A DNA stretch of 64,000 nt from Anderseniella sp. Alg231-50 (GCF_900149695.1 NZ_LT703003.1:2533749-2597748); one strand, 5' to 3'. Counted from the stretch's first letter, positions 15,836-26,518 are shown. A program made the numbers and translations. The notes: generated from the sequence alone by a model not told the origin.

Positions 15836-18577
15836 TCAAGCAACCACGCCGTCAATGCGCCTGAACAACAGTCGGATCTGTTTTTCAGTTTCGACGATTG
15901 CAAACAGAATGACACCGGTTGCCACAATAAGCATACCGTCGAAGAACGACACGGCCCGTGTGGAAAAAACCTCCTGCAAGGGTGCAATATAGGTAATCGC
16001 AAACTGCAGGGCAGCAACGCCGATTACCGTAGTCCAGATTATTCTTGTTCCGCGCAACCCTTTCCAGGTCAGGGATGTTCCGTAAATGTTGCGCACAAAA
16101 AACAGGTGGAATATCTCCATGACCACCAGCGTGTTCATCACCATGGTGCGCGCCAGTTCCACTGAATACCCGCGGTCGATCGCATAGGCATAAATCCCGA
16201 ACACACCACACAGGAACAGTATCGACACCAGTACAATGTGCCAGGCCAGCCCGCTGTTCAAAAGCGGTTCGCTTCTGGGTCGTGGCATTCGCCGCATGGT
16301 GTTGGCTTCAGTTGGTTCAAAGGCCAGCACGATCCCCAAGGTACTTGCGGTGATCAGGTTGATCCAGAGGATCTGCAGCGGCGTGATCGGCAGTGTCATG
16401 CTGAACAGCAGCGCCACGATTATCACCAGAGTTTCCCCGGCATTGGTCGGCAGCGTCCAGCTGATGACTTTCTGGATGTTGTCATACACGGTACGCCCTT
16501 CGCGCACGGCGGCAACTATTGAGGCGAAATTGTCATCTGCCAGCACCAGTTCAGCCGCCTCCTTGGCTGCCTCGCTGCCCTTTTGACCCATGGCGATGCC
16601 GGTGTCTGCTCGCCGCAGCGCCGGCGCGTCATTGACCCCGTCACCGGTCATGGCAACAGTCATGCCGTGCGCCTGAAGCGCCATGACCAGCCTGAGCTTG
16701 TGCTCCGGGTTGGTGCGGGCAAAGACGTTGGTCTGCAGTGCCGCACCGGCCAGTGTGGCATCATCCATCAGGTCCAGGTCCGAACCCGTCAGAACGGTTT
16801 CCGGGTTGCGCAGGCCGACCTGCCGGGCGATTGCTGTTGCCGTACCGGGATGGTCTCCCGTAATCATCTTTGTCAGTATCCCGGCCCCGTCGCACTCCTT
16901 GACCGCTTCAATTGCCTCCGGGCGCGGCGGGTCGATCAACCCGACCAGTCCCACCAGGACAAGTCCGTCCTGAACACTCGCGACACCCAGTGTGGTTTTC
17001 CCGGCCGGCACCGGTTTCATCGCGACTGCCAGCACGCGCTGGCCCAGCGCGGCAATCTCCCGGGATTTCTCGTTCCAGTATGCCAGCTCAAGCGCCACGG
17101 CCTTGCCCGCGCCGGAGCGCTGCTTTGCGCACATGGACAATATCTGTTCAGGCGCGCCTTTCACCGCAACCAGTGCAGAGCCTTCCCGGTTGTGGTTCAG
17201 CGTGGCCATGAACCGGTGTTTGGCGTCAAAGGGAATTGCATCAGTGCGTTTCCAGGTGGTGGTTTCCCGGGCAACCTCCATGCCGGTTTTGGCCGACAGC
17301 ACCAGCAGCGCGCCTTCCATGGGATCGCCTTCAACCAGCCATGTCCCCTCGTGATGGCGCAGTGCTGCATCATTGCACAACGCGGCGGCGCGGCTAAGCT
17401 CCTGAAGAACTGCATGATCCGAGCCGTCCACTACTGCACCTTGCAGTGTTATGTGCCCTTCTGGTTCATAGCCGTCACCTTCCACCGTGAAGACGTTTTC
17501 GTGGGTCACCACGGATGCCACCATCATCTCGTTGCGGGTCAGGGTGCCGGTCTTGTCTGTACAGATCACCGATACCGAACCCAGGGTTTCGATAGCAGGC
17601 AGGCGGCGGACAATGGCATTGCGGCGCGCCATGGCCTGCACGCCAACGGCCAGGGTAATGGTCAGCACCGCCGGCAGGCCTTCGGGAATGGCGGCCACCG
17701 ACAGCCCTACCACCACCATGAACAGCTCATTAAACTCCAGATGCCCGACGAAATATCCGAATGTCAGCAGCGTCGCTGCCACGATCAGGATGAGGATTGT
17801 CAGCCAGCGCGCAAAGCCGTCCATCTGCCTGACAAGCGGCGTGGTCAGTACCTCGACATTGGAAATCATGCTGCTGATGCGGCCGATCTCCGTCGTCGCT
17901 CCTGTCGCGACAACAACAGCCTTGCCGAATCCACTGGTGACCAGCGTGCCGTTGAACGCCATGCAGGTACGGTCTCCCAGCATGGCGCCGGCTGCGACGG
18001 GTCCGGTGTGTTTTTCCACCGGCACTGACTCGCCGGTCAGGATGGCTTCCTGAATCTGAAGCCCATGAGTTTCCAGCAGGCGAACATCCGCGGGCACCTT
18101 GTCTCCCGCTTCCAGCAGGACAACATCTCCAGGCACCAGCAAGTGCCCTTCAACACTTTTGCGCCGTGCATCACGCATGACGGAAGCACGAAGCGCCAGC
18201 ATGCGGCGGATGGCGGTCATGGCCTTCTCGGCCTTTCCCTCCTGAATAAAACCAATTGCCGCATTGGCCAGCACCACGGCCAGGATGGCGATCGTGTCGA
18301 TCACGTGGCCCAGCAACATTGTGATAGCTGCCGAGCCCAGCAGCACGTAAATCAGGACATTGTTGAAGTGCAGAACGAAACGGTGAAACGAACTTCGCGA
18401 CCTGGGCTGCGGCAACCGGTTGAAACCATATTGTTTCAGCCGCCTGCCCGCCTCGTGGTCACTCAACCCGTCAGGCGATGTGCCCAGCCGTTCAAGAACC
18501 GCACCGGCTGCAATTTCATGCCAGTCTTTGTCAGTCTGTTCGATTTTCTGGTGGTTCACTGGTTTGATCGTGTTCAT
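15836..18577 (-). CDS. Cation-transporting P-type ATPase, type IIA-like (Ca2+-ATPase family)
   Basis: This 913-residue membrane pump has the full P-type set: TGES at 181-184 (actuator), PEGLP at 298-302 (membrane helix 4), DKTGT with phosphorylated Asp341, and the hinge MTGDGVNDAPAL. PEGLP and the N-terminal cation-ATPase domain point to type II pumps such as PacL or SERCA, so Ca2+ or Mn2+ are the likeliest ions, though Na+ or K+ relatives exist. It overlaps the upstream tandem Usp gene by ATGA. This indicates co-expression under the Fnr-type box at 19649. Confidence 0.88.
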   Translation of the reverse strand: MNTIKPVNHQKIEQTDKDWHEIAAGAVLERLGTSPDGLSDHEAGRRLKQYGFNRLPQPRSRSSFHRFVLHFNNVLIYVLLGSAAITMLLGHVIDTIAILAVVLANAAIGFIQEGKAEKAMTAIRRMLALRASVMRDARRKSVEGHLLVPGDVVLLEAGDKVPADVRLLETHGLQIQEAILTGESVPVEKHTGPVAAGAMLGDRTCMAFNGTLVTSGFGKAVVVATGATTEIGRISSMISNVEVLTTPLVRQMDGFARWLTILILIVAATLLTFGYFVGHLEFNELFMVVVGLSVAAIPEGLPAVLTITLAVGVQAMARRNAIVRRLPAIETLGSVSVICTDKTGTLTRNEMMVASVVTHENVFTVEGDGYEPEGHITLQGAVVDGSDHAVLQELSRAAALCNDAALRHHEGTWLVEGDPMEGALLVLSAKTGMEVARETTTWKRTDAIPFDAKHRFMATLNHNREGSALVAVKGAPEQILSMCAKQRSGAGKAVALELAYWNEKSREIAALGQRVLAVAMKPVPAGKTTLGVASVQDGLVLVGLVGLIDPPRPEAIEAVKECDGAGILTKMITGDHPGTATAIARQVGLRNPETVLTGSDLDLMDDATLAGAALQTNVFARTNPEHKLRLVMALQAHGMTVAMTGDGVNDAPALRRADTGIAMGQKGSEAAKEAAELVLADDNFASIVAAVREGRTVYDNIQKVISWTLPTNAGETLVIIVALLFSMTLPITPLQILWINLITASTLGIVLAFEPTEANTMRRMPRPRSEPLLNSGLAWHIVLVSILFLCGVFGIYAYAIDRGYSVELARTMVMNTLVVMEIFHLFFVRNIYGTSLTWKGLRGTRIIWTTVIGVAALQFAITYIAPLQEVFSTRAVSFFDGMLIVATGVILFAIVETEKQIRLLFRRIDGVVA

Positions 18578-19557
18578 TCATCAAGGGTGACGCCGGATAC
18601 AAAACCCGACGGCTTGACCGCCAGTACGGAGCAGGATATCTGATCCAGTATGGTCTCCGCCGTGTTGCCCATTACCAACCCGGAAACCCCGGTACGGGCA
18701 ACCGTCCCCATGATCACCAGGTCTGCCTGAACGTCGGAAACCAGCTTGGGTATCTCAGTTTCCGGGTCGCCCTGGGGCAGGTGCGTTTTCAGGTGCACGC
18801 TGTCTGCAACACCCTCACCGGCCCAGCCTGCCGCATCATTCATAAGTCGTTTGAGCCAGCCTGTGTGAGTGCGCTTGACCGTTGTGACATATGCATCGAT
18901 CTCGTCCTGGGGAACGTTGGCCCGTGCCCGGCTGTAAGGCGACAGGAACGGCGGATACCATGCGTGCCCGACATGCAGGCGGGCGCTGTTGTCAGCGCAC
19001 AGGGAAAACGCCAGTTCGAGTATCTGCCGGTTCAGCGCATCCTTTGCGGGCGGCTCGCCGCCGAGGTAATCAAGGGACGTATCGACATCCGCGTCGACCG
19101 CTGCAAGCACATTGTCGAACGCGCCATAGGTCTCGCCCTTCGACAGCCACACCGGACATGGACAACTGCGCAGCAGGCGCATGTCCAGCCGTCCGAACAG
19201 CTTGTCCAGGAAACCGCTTGGGCCAATTGGCTTGATGACGAGATCATAGTCATGTCTCAAAACTTCCCGCACCACCTGGATATGCGGCCTGCCTTCGATG
19301 ACCTTCGTATTGAGGCTGCCTTCAGGGCTGGCGGTCCCGGCCAGTTGCTGCAATTGCTCTTCCGACTCCTTAACCCAGCGTGACTGCAGCAACAGCGAAA
19401 TATTGGAGGCAAACGTGACCGCCGGCGGCTCCAGCACGGTGAGGAGATCAACCTTACCGTCGCTGTTGCCTGCAATATTCAAGGCCAGTTGCAGGGTCTG
19501 CAACGCGGTCGGCGAATTCTCCTCGTGGACATACAGGATCTTTCTGAACCGTCGCAT
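18574..19557 (-). CDS. Tandem-domain universal stress protein (UspE-like)
   Basis: This 327-residue protein has two Usp domains. The first starts MRRFRKILYVHEENSP; the second ends VIMGTVARTGVSGLVMGNTA, an ATP-loop type motif. The upstream in-frame extension is rejected because GGAGAGAGG lies directly before the ATG at 19557. It is first in the transcript with the P-type ATPase. An Fnr/FixK-type box lies 92 bases upstream of the start. Confidence 0.85.
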   Translation of the reverse strand: MRRFRKILYVHEENSPTALQTLQLALNIAGNSDGKVDLLTVLEPPAVTFASNISLLLQSRWVKESEEQLQQLAGTASPEGSLNTKVIEGRPHIQVVREVLRHDYDLVIKPIGPSGFLDKLFGRLDMRLLRSCPCPVWLSKGETYGAFDNVLAAVDADVDTSLDYLGGEPPAKDALNRQILELAFSLCADNSARLHVGHAWYPPFLSPYSRARANVPQDEIDAYVTTVKRTHTGWLKRLMNDAAGWAGEGVADSVHLKTHLPQGDPETEIPKLVSDVQADLVIMGTVARTGVSGLVMGNTAETILDQISCSVLAVKPSGFVSGVTLDE

Positions 19558-19648
19558 TCCTCTCTCCAGCAGTGACTTGTGGCAGCAAAAGCGTCCACCG
19601 GATCCGGTGTCTGCAAGTTCACCTTGAGCGCCATCACCACTGTGCGCC

Positions 19649-19662
19649 TTGACTTGCGTCAA
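19649..19662. promoter_or_regulatory. Fnr/FixK-type box upstream of the Usp/P-type ATPase operon
   Basis: TTGACTTGCGTCAA fits TTGAY-N4-RTCAA. It lies between the end of the APH/AAA fusion gene (19682) and the tandem Usp start (19557). The distance leaves room for a promoter and a short leader. Confidence 0.72.
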
Positions 19663-19681
19663 TCATCAACCGGCAATCGGG

Positions 19682-21250
19682 TCACAACACCTTCAAGGAC
19701 TGTTCCATTGTTTCCTCCAACACACCGTCAGCGTTGATCCTGTGCCAGTTGACCGGCCCGGCACGGTGCCTCAACTGATGGCGAACCACATCCGCAGTGG
19801 CATCGGACGCATCGCCCTGGCGGGCAGTCACCCGCGCGACGAGGTGTTCTTCAGCGGCTTCCAGCCACAAGCCGGCAAACGAGGCGCCTGCCTCCTCCGC
19901 CACCTGTTCAATGGCAGAGCGCTCGGTCTGATGCAGGAAAACTGCGTCAACAATAACAGTATGGCCCGCCCGCAAGGCGATCGCGGCCTTGTGCAAAACG
20001 CGTCCATAGACGGCATCGCTGGCCTCTTGCGTGTAGGTTTCCTTCGGCAATCTTGTTGTTTCGGCGACATCGAACAGCTGTTTGCGTTCAATGTCGGTTC
20101 GCAGGTGCACGGCACCGGGGCTCGGGACAATTCGCGCCGCCAGCGCTCGCGCCAGGGAAGTCTTGCCGGTGCCCGACAATCCGCCGACGGCGATCAGTCG
20201 GGGTTTGCGGGATGCAAGATATCCAGTTGCCTCGCAAAGATAGGAACTGGCGTCGACAGCGGTTTCAGATGGCCGTCCGGTCCTGGATGATTGCTGCAAT
20301 CGCGTCACCGCAACCATGGCCCGCACGCCAGCCCGGCAGGCCATGAAAAGCGGCAAGGCCTGCAATCCCGCCAGATGATCAGCGTTTCCGGACAGGGACA
20401 GGTACCGGTTCAGAATGCGGTTTGCATGACCGTCTTCTCCAAGATGCCCCAGGTCCATCAGCAGAAAGGCCAGGTCGTACAGAACATCAACGGTCGCAAT
20501 CTCGTCGTTGAATTCTATGGCATCAAACAAAACCGGTTCGCCGTTCAGGACGATGATGTTGGACAGGTGCAGGTCGCCATGACAGCGCCGCACATACCCT
20601 AGCCTGCCGCGCTCATCCAGCAACGCAGAGGATTGGCGCAGCGCGGCGTTCGCGGACTGCTCAAATCGACGTATTTCAGCTAACGGCAGGAACTCTGCTG
20701 CTTCATCAAAGGCATCACACAATTCATCGACGATGGCAGTCATTCTGCCGGCAGCACAGTCATCGCGAACAACACGCGCTTCGCCCTGATACCTGCCAAT
20801 CTCATCCGCCAGACGGTCCAGGTAGTCAGCGCTCACTCCATCGGTTCTGATCACATCACCAAGCAGCGAGTTGTCCGGAAAACGCCGCATGTGCAGCACC
20901 CATTCCACCGGCTTTCCGGCTCCGCCGAGAGCAAGATCACCGCTTGCCTCGCGGGTGATCACAATAACATCCAGGTAAATCTGGGGAGCGTGAGGCTGAT
21001 TGATCCGCAGCTCATGTTCACAGGCCGCCTTGCGCTTTTTCACAGTACCGAAATCCAGATACGGAAAGGTGACGGCCTTCTTGATCTTGAAGGCCTCGTT
21101 CTCGGTCAGAAACACCATGGCCGCATGGGTTTCTATCACTTCAACTGATTGCACGAGCCCCGCATAAGATGACGCATCGCGAAGAAAGGTAATTACCTCG
21201 GCTTGGTCGGAGACTTCATCGTTTTCAGCAACTGCCGGGTCCATCGTCAC
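19682..21250 (-). CDS. Aminoglycoside phosphotransferase-like / AAA kinase fusion protein
   Basis: This 522-residue protein has two halves. The N-terminal part has the phosphotransferase Brenner-type motif CHGDLHLSNIIV and the metal-site LFDAIEFND. The C-terminal part has a P-loop, GGLSGTGKTSLARALA, near residue 360 and resembles shikimate/gluconate-kinase-like COG0645. This fusion is known as M. tuberculosis Rv2004c, a DosR-regulon gene next to a Usp gene. Here too it lies among Usp genes and Fnr boxes. Its ATG overlaps the carbamate kinase stop by ATGA. The phosphorylated substrate is unknown; antibiotic resistance should not be inferred. Confidence 0.82.
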   Translation of the reverse strand: MTMDPAVAENDEVSDQAEVITFLRDASSYAGLVQSVEVIETHAAMVFLTENEAFKIKKAVTFPYLDFGTVKKRKAACEHELRINQPHAPQIYLDVIVITREASGDLALGGAGKPVEWVLHMRRFPDNSLLGDVIRTDGVSADYLDRLADEIGRYQGEARVVRDDCAAGRMTAIVDELCDAFDEAAEFLPLAEIRRFEQSANAALRQSSALLDERGRLGYVRRCHGDLHLSNIIVLNGEPVLFDAIEFNDEIATVDVLYDLAFLLMDLGHLGEDGHANRILNRYLSLSGNADHLAGLQALPLFMACRAGVRAMVAVTRLQQSSRTGRPSETAVDASSYLCEATGYLASRKPRLIAVGGLSGTGKTSLARALAARIVPSPGAVHLRTDIERKQLFDVAETTRLPKETYTQEASDAVYGRVLHKAAIALRAGHTVIVDAVFLHQTERSAIEQVAEEAGASFAGLWLEAAEEHLVARVTARQGDASDATADVVRHQLRHRAGPVNWHRINADGVLEETMEQSLKVL

Positions 21251-22158
21251 GGCCTCGACACCCGCGTCCCTGCCCGGCCTTCAAGAATGCCAAGCGCGTC
21301 TTCCAGCCTGCCGATGCCGGCCATACCACCGGTCTGCATCACAAACCGGCATGCAGCATCGACCTTTGGCTGCATGGACCCGGCTGCAAATTCGTACTGC
21401 AGCAATTCATCGGGGCTCACCTTGTCCAGCCCCTTTTGCTCGGGCGTATCCCAGTTCAGGTAAACCCGATCCACATCTGTCAGCATCAGCAGCGCATCGG
21501 TTTCGATATCGGTTGCCAGCAGGGAACTGGCGGCGTCCTTGTCAATCACCGCTTCAATGCCGACAAGCGAACCGTCGGCCCGGCGCACAACCGGTATGCC
21601 GCCGCCGCCGGCGCAGATCACAGTGATATCGTGCTCCAGCAGAAGTTTTATTATCGCAGTGTCCGGGATGTGCTTTGGTTGCGGCGACGGCACCACACGC
21701 CTGAATTTTGCACCGTCGGCCTTGACCGTCCAGCCCCGTGCCTGCGCCAGCTTGCGGGTTTCGGATTCATCATAAACCGGCCCCACGGGTTTGGTGGGAT
21801 CACTGAACGCAGGATCTCGGGCATCCACCTCAACCTGGGTCAGCAGTGTTGCGACCTTGTGGCATGAGCCCAGCACATTCTCCAGTTCCTGTTCGATCAG
21901 GTAACCGATCATGCCCTCGGTCTCCGCCCCCAGAAGGTCAAGCGGAAATGCACTGTCTGCGTCGTAGGCCGCGGACTGCAGTGCCAGCAGGCCGATCTGG
22001 GGTCCGTTGCCGTGGGTCACGGTAACCTGATGGCCCGATGCAACCAGTGCCGCAATCGAGCCCGCCGCACGCTTCACGTTTTTACGCTGGTTCGCAGATG
22101 TCATCGGCTCGCCCCGGCGCAACAGGGCATTGCCTCCAAGAGCCACGATCACTTTCAC
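21247..22158 (-). CDS. arcC: Carbamate kinase
   Basis: This 303-residue protein begins MKVIVALGGNALLRRGEP and contains THGNGPQIGLLALQ, both characteristic of bacterial carbamate kinases. It makes ATP and carbamate from carbamoyl phosphate and ADP, the energy-yielding last step of the arginine deiminase pathway. It is four bases downstream of the ornithine carbamoyltransferase gene and overlaps the APH/AAA fusion gene, so it belongs to the arc operon. Confidence 0.93.
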   Translation of the reverse strand: MKVIVALGGNALLRRGEPMTSANQRKNVKRAAGSIAALVASGHQVTVTHGNGPQIGLLALQSAAYDADSAFPLDLLGAETEGMIGYLIEQELENVLGSCHKVATLLTQVEVDARDPAFSDPTKPVGPVYDESETRKLAQARGWTVKADGAKFRRVVPSPQPKHIPDTAIIKLLLEHDITVICAGGGGIPVVRRADGSLVGIEAVIDKDAASSLLATDIETDALLMLTDVDRVYLNWDTPEQKGLDKVSPDELLQYEFAAGSMQPKVDAACRFVMQTGGMAGIGRLEDALGILEGRAGTRVSRP

Positions 22159-22162
22159 CGGA

Positions 22163-23164
22163 TCAGTCCCCCAGCGTGGCGACGAGAACCGCCTTGATGG
22201 TATGCATGCGGTTCTCTGCCTGGTCGAACACTATGGAGTTTGCGGATTCAAACACCTCCTCGGTCACCTCCATGGCGTCAAGGCCGAACTGCTGCTGTAT
22301 CTCCCTGCCCACCTTGGTCTCGGTATTGTGGAAGGCCGGCAGGCAATGCATGAATTTCGCGTCCGGGTTTCCCGTATTTTCCATGACAGCCGCATTCACC
22401 TGATAGGGCTTGAGCAGCTCAATTCGTTCTGCCCATTTCTCCTTTGCCTGGCCCATCGAGAGCCACACATCGGTGTAGATGAAGTCACAGGCGCGAACTG
22501 CTTCGGCAACGTCGTCGGTAATCAGTATCCGGGCACCGGTATCAGCCGCGATCGCTTCTGCCTCATCTATGATGCCTTGAACCGGCCAGCAGGCCTTTGG
22601 TGCGCCGAGCCGGATGTCCATGCCCATTTTCGCGCCGCCAATCAGCAGGCTGTCGCCCATATTGTTGCCGGCATCGCCGAGAAAACACAGCGCCACCTTC
22701 GAGAAGGGCTTGCCGCTGTGTTCGCGTATTGTCAGCAGGTCTGCCAGAACCTGAGTCGGATGAAATTCATCGGTCAGGCCATTGTACACCGGCACACCGG
22801 CATACTCGGCAAGTTGCTCGGCCGTCGCCTGTCCAAATCCGCGATACTCGATCGCATCGTAAACCCGGCCCAGCACGCGCGCGGTATCCTTCATGGTTTC
22901 CTTGTGACCTATCTGGGTGCCGGACGGCCCCAGGTAGGTAACATGTGCGCCCTGATCATAGGCGGCCACCTCAAACCCCACCCGGGTGCGGGTTGAGTCC
23001 TTTTCGAAAATCAGCGCTATCTCCTTGCCGTCGAGCCGCTGGCGTTCGATGCCGGCCCGCTTGGTTGATTTCAAGTCCATCGCCAACTCGATCAGGTGAC
23101 TGATCTCTTCGGGGGTAAAATCGCGCAGCGTCAGGAAGCTGCGGGTCTTGAGGTTGACTGGCAT
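22163..23164 (-). CDS. arcB: Ornithine carbamoyltransferase, catabolic
   Basis: This 333-residue enzyme has the carbamoyl-phosphate loop STRTR, the [10 protein letters not shown] motif and the ornithine loop HCLPAFHN. In this operon it should run in the phosphorolytic direction, splitting citrulline into ornithine and carbamoyl phosphate. I chose the ATG at 23164, preceded by AAAGGAA. The longer frame would overlap the arcA stop. Confidence 0.92.
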   Translation of the reverse strand: MPVNLKTRSFLTLRDFTPEEISHLIELAMDLKSTKRAGIERQRLDGKEIALIFEKDSTRTRVGFEVAAYDQGAHVTYLGPSGTQIGHKETMKDTARVLGRVYDAIEYRGFGQATAEQLAEYAGVPVYNGLTDEFHPTQVLADLLTIREHSGKPFSKVALCFLGDAGNNMGDSLLIGGAKMGMDIRLGAPKACWPVQGIIDEAEAIAADTGARILITDDVAEAVRACDFIYTDVWLSMGQAKEKWAERIELLKPYQVNAAVMENTGNPDAKFMHCLPAFHNTETKVGREIQQQFGLDAMEVTEEVFESANSIVFDQAENRMHTIKAVLVATLGD

Positions 23165-23183
23165 GGTACCGGTTCCTTTAAGG

Positions 23184-24410
23184 TTACAGCGGATCACGAG
23201 CGATGGGACAGGTCATGCAATGACCGCCGCCGCGGCCACGGCCAAGTTCTGCGCCGCGAATGGTAATGACCTCGACGCCTGCCTTGCGCAGTTGGGTGTT
23301 GGTGAAGACATTGCGGTCGTAGGCAACCACCACCCCCGGCTCCAGTGCGACGACATTGTTGCCGTCATCCCATTGTTCACGCGCCTGCTCGAAGCTGTCG
23401 CCGCCGGTGGCGATCACGTGCAGTTTCTTGACCCCGATGGCTTCTGCGGTCACGTCGAACAGGGATTTTGTTTCCGGCCGGCAATCAACGTCGCCCGGTT
23501 TGTCGCCGGGCCGCAGGCTGTAACAGGCAATCTCATTGGCCACTTCGACGAAGCTGGTCACCAGATCACGGTTACAAAACGAGAACACCGTATCCAGGTG
23601 CATGGCCGCGCGTGACTTGGGCATCTGGCAGGCAATGACCCGGCTGGCGGCCTCTGCTTCGAACAGGGCGCGGGCCACCTGTCCAACGGATTGCGGCGTG
23701 GTGCGTTCCCCCATGCCGATCAGCACCAGGCCATCGCCGAGCGGCATCACATCGCCACCTTCGAGGCTGGCCGGTGCCCGGCCGTTTTCGCCATCCCCCC
23801 ACCAGATGTCGAAGTCGGCATCCTGGAACCGGGGATGGAACCTGTACACGGCGTCAGTCAGCAGGGTTTCCAGCTGGCGGGCCGGCCAGTGCATCGGATT
23901 GAGGGTTACGCCTCCATAGATCCAGCAACTGGTATCACGGGTAAAAACGCTGTTGGGTAATGGCGGCAGCACAAACCCGTCAGGCCCCAGATAGGGTCCG
24001 AACATGCCTTCCGGTTTGAACGGCAGGTCCTGCACGGCAATGCCACCGATGAGATACCGCGCAAGGTCAGCTGCAGGCAGGCCATCCATCCAGCTTCGCA
24101 GTTCCGACATCATGCCGATACCGACATGATCTTCGGTCACCCGGCGGTCCAGAAGCCAGTCCCTCGCCGTTTCCTGCTGCACGGTCTCTGCCAGTAAATC
24201 ATGCAGTTCGAGGACCTCCACGCCACGATCAGCAATTTTCGTGCAAAAGTCGTGATGGTCCGCCTTGGCCTGCTGGACCCAGAACACATCGTCAAACAGG
24301 AGCTCGTCGCAGTTGGAAGGTGTCAGCCGCTCATGCGCTAGGCCCGGGCGGCACACCATTACGGTGCGCAGTTTGCCGGCTTCCGAGTGAACGCCAGGTT
24401 TCCAGCTCAT
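23184..24410 (-). CDS. arcA: Arginine deiminase
   Basis: This 408-residue enzyme converts arginine to citrulline and ammonia. The family motifs are present: [13 protein letters not shown] near the N-terminus, [20 protein letters not shown], and the catalytic cysteine in [10 protein letters not shown] near the C-terminus. The ATG at 24410 overlaps the carrier gene's stop by ATGA, so I reject the 30-codon upstream extension. With arcB, arcC and the carrier it yields one ATP per arginine without respiration. Confidence 0.94.
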   Translation of the reverse strand: MSWKPGVHSEAGKLRTVMVCRPGLAHERLTPSNCDELLFDDVFWVQQAKADHHDFCTKIADRGVEVLELHDLLAETVQQETARDWLLDRRVTEDHVGIGMMSELRSWMDGLPAADLARYLIGGIAVQDLPFKPEGMFGPYLGPDGFVLPPLPNSVFTRDTSCWIYGGVTLNPMHWPARQLETLLTDAVYRFHPRFQDADFDIWWGDGENGRAPASLEGGDVMPLGDGLVLIGMGERTTPQSVGQVARALFEAEAASRVIACQMPKSRAAMHLDTVFSFCNRDLVTSFVEVANEIACYSLRPGDKPGDVDCRPETKSLFDVTAEAIGVKKLHVIATGGDSFEQAREQWDDGNNVVALEPGVVVAYDRNVFTNTQLRKAGVEVITIRGAELGRGRGGGHCMTCPIARDPL

Positions 24411-25879
24411 GCCGCACCGCCTTGCATTGCCGTCACACTCAGGGCTGCAACGACCATGACGGTCAGGATGAGCAGCAGAGGCCAGACGAATTTCAACCAC
24501 TTGTCGTAGGAAATCCTGCCAATCGCCAGTGCGCCAACGACCACCGCCGATGTCGGTGTAATCAGGTTGACCAGGCCTGATGCAGACTGGAAAGCCGTCA
24601 CTACAAGTTCGCGCCCGACACCGGCGAAATCCGCCAGTGGCGCGAGTATCGGCATGCTGAGCACCGCAAGGCCGGACGTCGACGGCACCAGGAACGACAT
24701 CAGCACTTCAACGGCGAACACGCCGTTGATGAAGGCTATGGCCGACAATCCCTGAATGGCCTGCTCGCCCCAGTGCAGGATGGTGTCGGTAATCTTGCCC
24801 GCGTCCATGATCACCACAATGCCGCGCGCCAGTCCGATGATCAGGGCAACGCCCAGAAGATCCCTTGCGCCTGCGATGAACGCATCAACAAAGGGTTTTT
24901 CGCCAACCCAGCCGACAATGCCGATAATCAGCGCACCAGCCAGAAACAGGCCGGACATTTCCGCCATCCACCAGCCTTGCGACGACACACCCCAGATCAT
25001 TACGCCAAAGGTCAATGTGAACAGGACAAGTATCAGTTTGTGCTGCATGGTGAACTGATCGTCAGCATCACCCTTGAGCTTGAAATGCGCTTCGTTCGAC
25101 GCTTTCATACTGGCGACAATCGAGAGTTCCGGATTGGCCCGCACGCGTTCCGCATACCACATGACATAAGCCACACAGGCCACCCATCCGGCACCCAGGA
25201 TGATGAAACGCAACATCATGCCCGTGGTAAACGGAATACCGGCTGCATTGGAGGCAATGGTTGTCGCAAACGGATTGATTGTCGATCCAAGCACTCCGAT
25301 ACCGGCACCGACCAGGATGATGGCGACACCTGTCACGGCGTCGTATCGCGCCGCAATCATCACCGGGATGATCAGCACGTAAAACGCCAGCGTTTCCTCG
25401 GCCATGCCGTAGGTCGTGCCGCCGGCGGCAAACAGCGCCATCATGATCGGGATCATCCATTTTTCCCGGCCGTGCAAGGCATTCATGGCCCTGGCAATAC
25501 CCGCATTAACAGCGCCGGTACTGTTCACCACTCCCAGGAAACCACCGATAATCAGCACAAATAGCGATACATCGATGGCGTTCGCGGTACCCGCCGACTG
25601 GCTGTAGAATCCGTTGACGGGCGCAAGGAAGATGTCGAACAGTGACTGCGGTACAGCATCGACGGCCTTGTAGGTTCCCGGCACCGCCACTTCACGGCCG
25701 AGGGCTTCATTCTGCACCCTGTCGTATTGCCCGGCAGGGACAAACCAGGTCAATGCGGCCATGAACAGAATGAGGCCGAACAAAATAGAATAGGCTGTTG
25801 GAAACCGGCTTGCGAACCCGGCTGGCAAGTCGGCAGGCGTTTCCGCCTGCCCGGACGTATGGTTTGTGGCGGTGGTCAT
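24407..25879 (-). CDS. YfcC/DcuC-family carrier, probable arginine/ornithine exchanger
   Basis: This is a 490-residue inner-membrane carrier with about 12 helices. Features such as [32 protein letters not shown] and [20 protein letters not shown] are typical of the YfcC branch of the ion-transporter superfamily. Members occur in place of ArcD in arginine deiminase operons, and this one is the first gene of the arc operon, so arginine/ornithine exchange is the best inference. GGAG lies ten bases before the ATG at 25879. An Fnr/FixK-type box lies upstream. Confidence 0.8.
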   Translation of the reverse strand: MTTATNHTSGQAETPADLPAGFASRFPTAYSILFGLILFMAALTWFVPAGQYDRVQNEALGREVAVPGTYKAVDAVPQSLFDIFLAPVNGFYSQSAGTANAIDVSLFVLIIGGFLGVVNSTGAVNAGIARAMNALHGREKWMIPIMMALFAAGGTTYGMAEETLAFYVLIIPVMIAARYDAVTGVAIILVGAGIGVLGSTINPFATTIASNAAGIPFTTGMMLRFIILGAGWVACVAYVMWYAERVRANPELSIVASMKASNEAHFKLKGDADDQFTMQHKLILVLFTLTFGVMIWGVSSQGWWMAEMSGLFLAGALIIGIVGWVGEKPFVDAFIAGARDLLGVALIIGLARGIVVIMDAGKITDTILHWGEQAIQGLSAIAFINGVFAVEVLMSFLVPSTSGLAVLSMPILAPLADFAGVGRELVVTAFQSASGLVNLITPTSAVVVGALAIGRISYDKWLKFVWPLLLILTVMVVAALSVTAMQGGAA

Positions 25880-25949
25880 CTTGTGTCTCCATTCGCCGTC
25901 GACAGTGTTAAGATTGCAGCGAGCAAAACATGATTGACCCGACCCTGCT

Positions 25950-25963
25950 TTGACGATGATCAA
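25950..25963. promoter_or_regulatory. Fnr/FixK-type box between the arc operon and a host-attachment family gene
   Basis: TTGACGATGATCAA fits TTGAY-N4-RTCAA. It sits between divergent starts at 25879 (71 bases away) and 26023 (60 bases away), so it could serve both directions. Confidence 0.75.
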
Positions 25964-26022
25964 GGCCGGCCGTCAAAAAATTGATAAGTTGGCAAAACCC
26001 CGCTCAACCAGGAGGCATCACG

Positions 26023-26472
26023 ATGAAACCGGTTAGAACATGGATACTGCTTGCAGACGGAACCCGCGCCCGGATCGTGTGCAATTCCGGACCCGGAAAG
26101 GGTCTGGACGAGGTACGTGGCATGGAGTTTGAAGGAGAAAATGTCCGCTCAGGCGACATAATGGCCGACCGGCCCGGCCGCACTTTCGACTCAGCCGGCG
26201 CCCATCGCCATGCGATGGAACCACCGTCCGATCCCCAGCGCGAGGCAAAGCGTTCCTTTGCCGCCGAACTGGTTGCCGGGTTGCAGGATCAGCTGCAGGC
26301 ACATGCCTTTGACCGGCTGGTACTGGTGGCTGCTCCCGCAACACTTGGTGATATTCGCAAGGTCCTGCCAAAGCCGCTGCTGGCTGTGGTCTACGGGGAA
26401 ATCCCGAAGAACCTCGTGCATGTTCCCAACAAGGAGCTGGGCGATCATCTTGCCGATGTGCTTGCGGTTTAA
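26023..26472 (+). CDS. Host-attachment family protein
   Basis: This 149-residue cytosolic protein begins with the family hallmark RTWILLADGTRARIV and ends with VPNKELGDHLADVLAV. It belongs to the family annotated as required for attachment to host cells, first named from Agrobacterium and related to eRF1-like domains. The molecular function is not established, and the name should not be read as evidence of host association. AGGAGG lies seven bases before the ATG. It diverges from the arc operon across a shared Fnr-type box. Confidence 0.78.
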   Translation: MKPVRTWILLADGTRARIVCNSGPGKGLDEVRGMEFEGENVRSGDIMADRPGRTFDSAGAHRHAMEPPSDPQREAKRSFAAELVAGLQDQLQAHAFDRLVLVAAPATLGDIRKVLPKPLLAVVYGEIPKNLVHVPNKELGDHLADVLAV

Positions 26473-26504
26473 CCGCAAGAAACAGCCGGCAAATATGCTG
26501 TCGA

Positions 26505-26518
26505 TTGATCGCGGTCAA
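26505..26518. promoter_or_regulatory. Fnr/FixK-type box upstream of hsp20
   Basis: TTGATCGCGGTCAA fits TTGAY-N4-RTCAA. It is about 80 bases before the small heat-shock gene and 33 bases after the end of the host-attachment family gene. Confidence 0.72.

Noticed and set aside
19682-21250. Aminoglycoside resistance gene
   Set aside because: The phosphotransferase-like half is fused to an AAA kinase domain as in Rv2004c, and the context is anaerobic metabolism; resistance is not supported.
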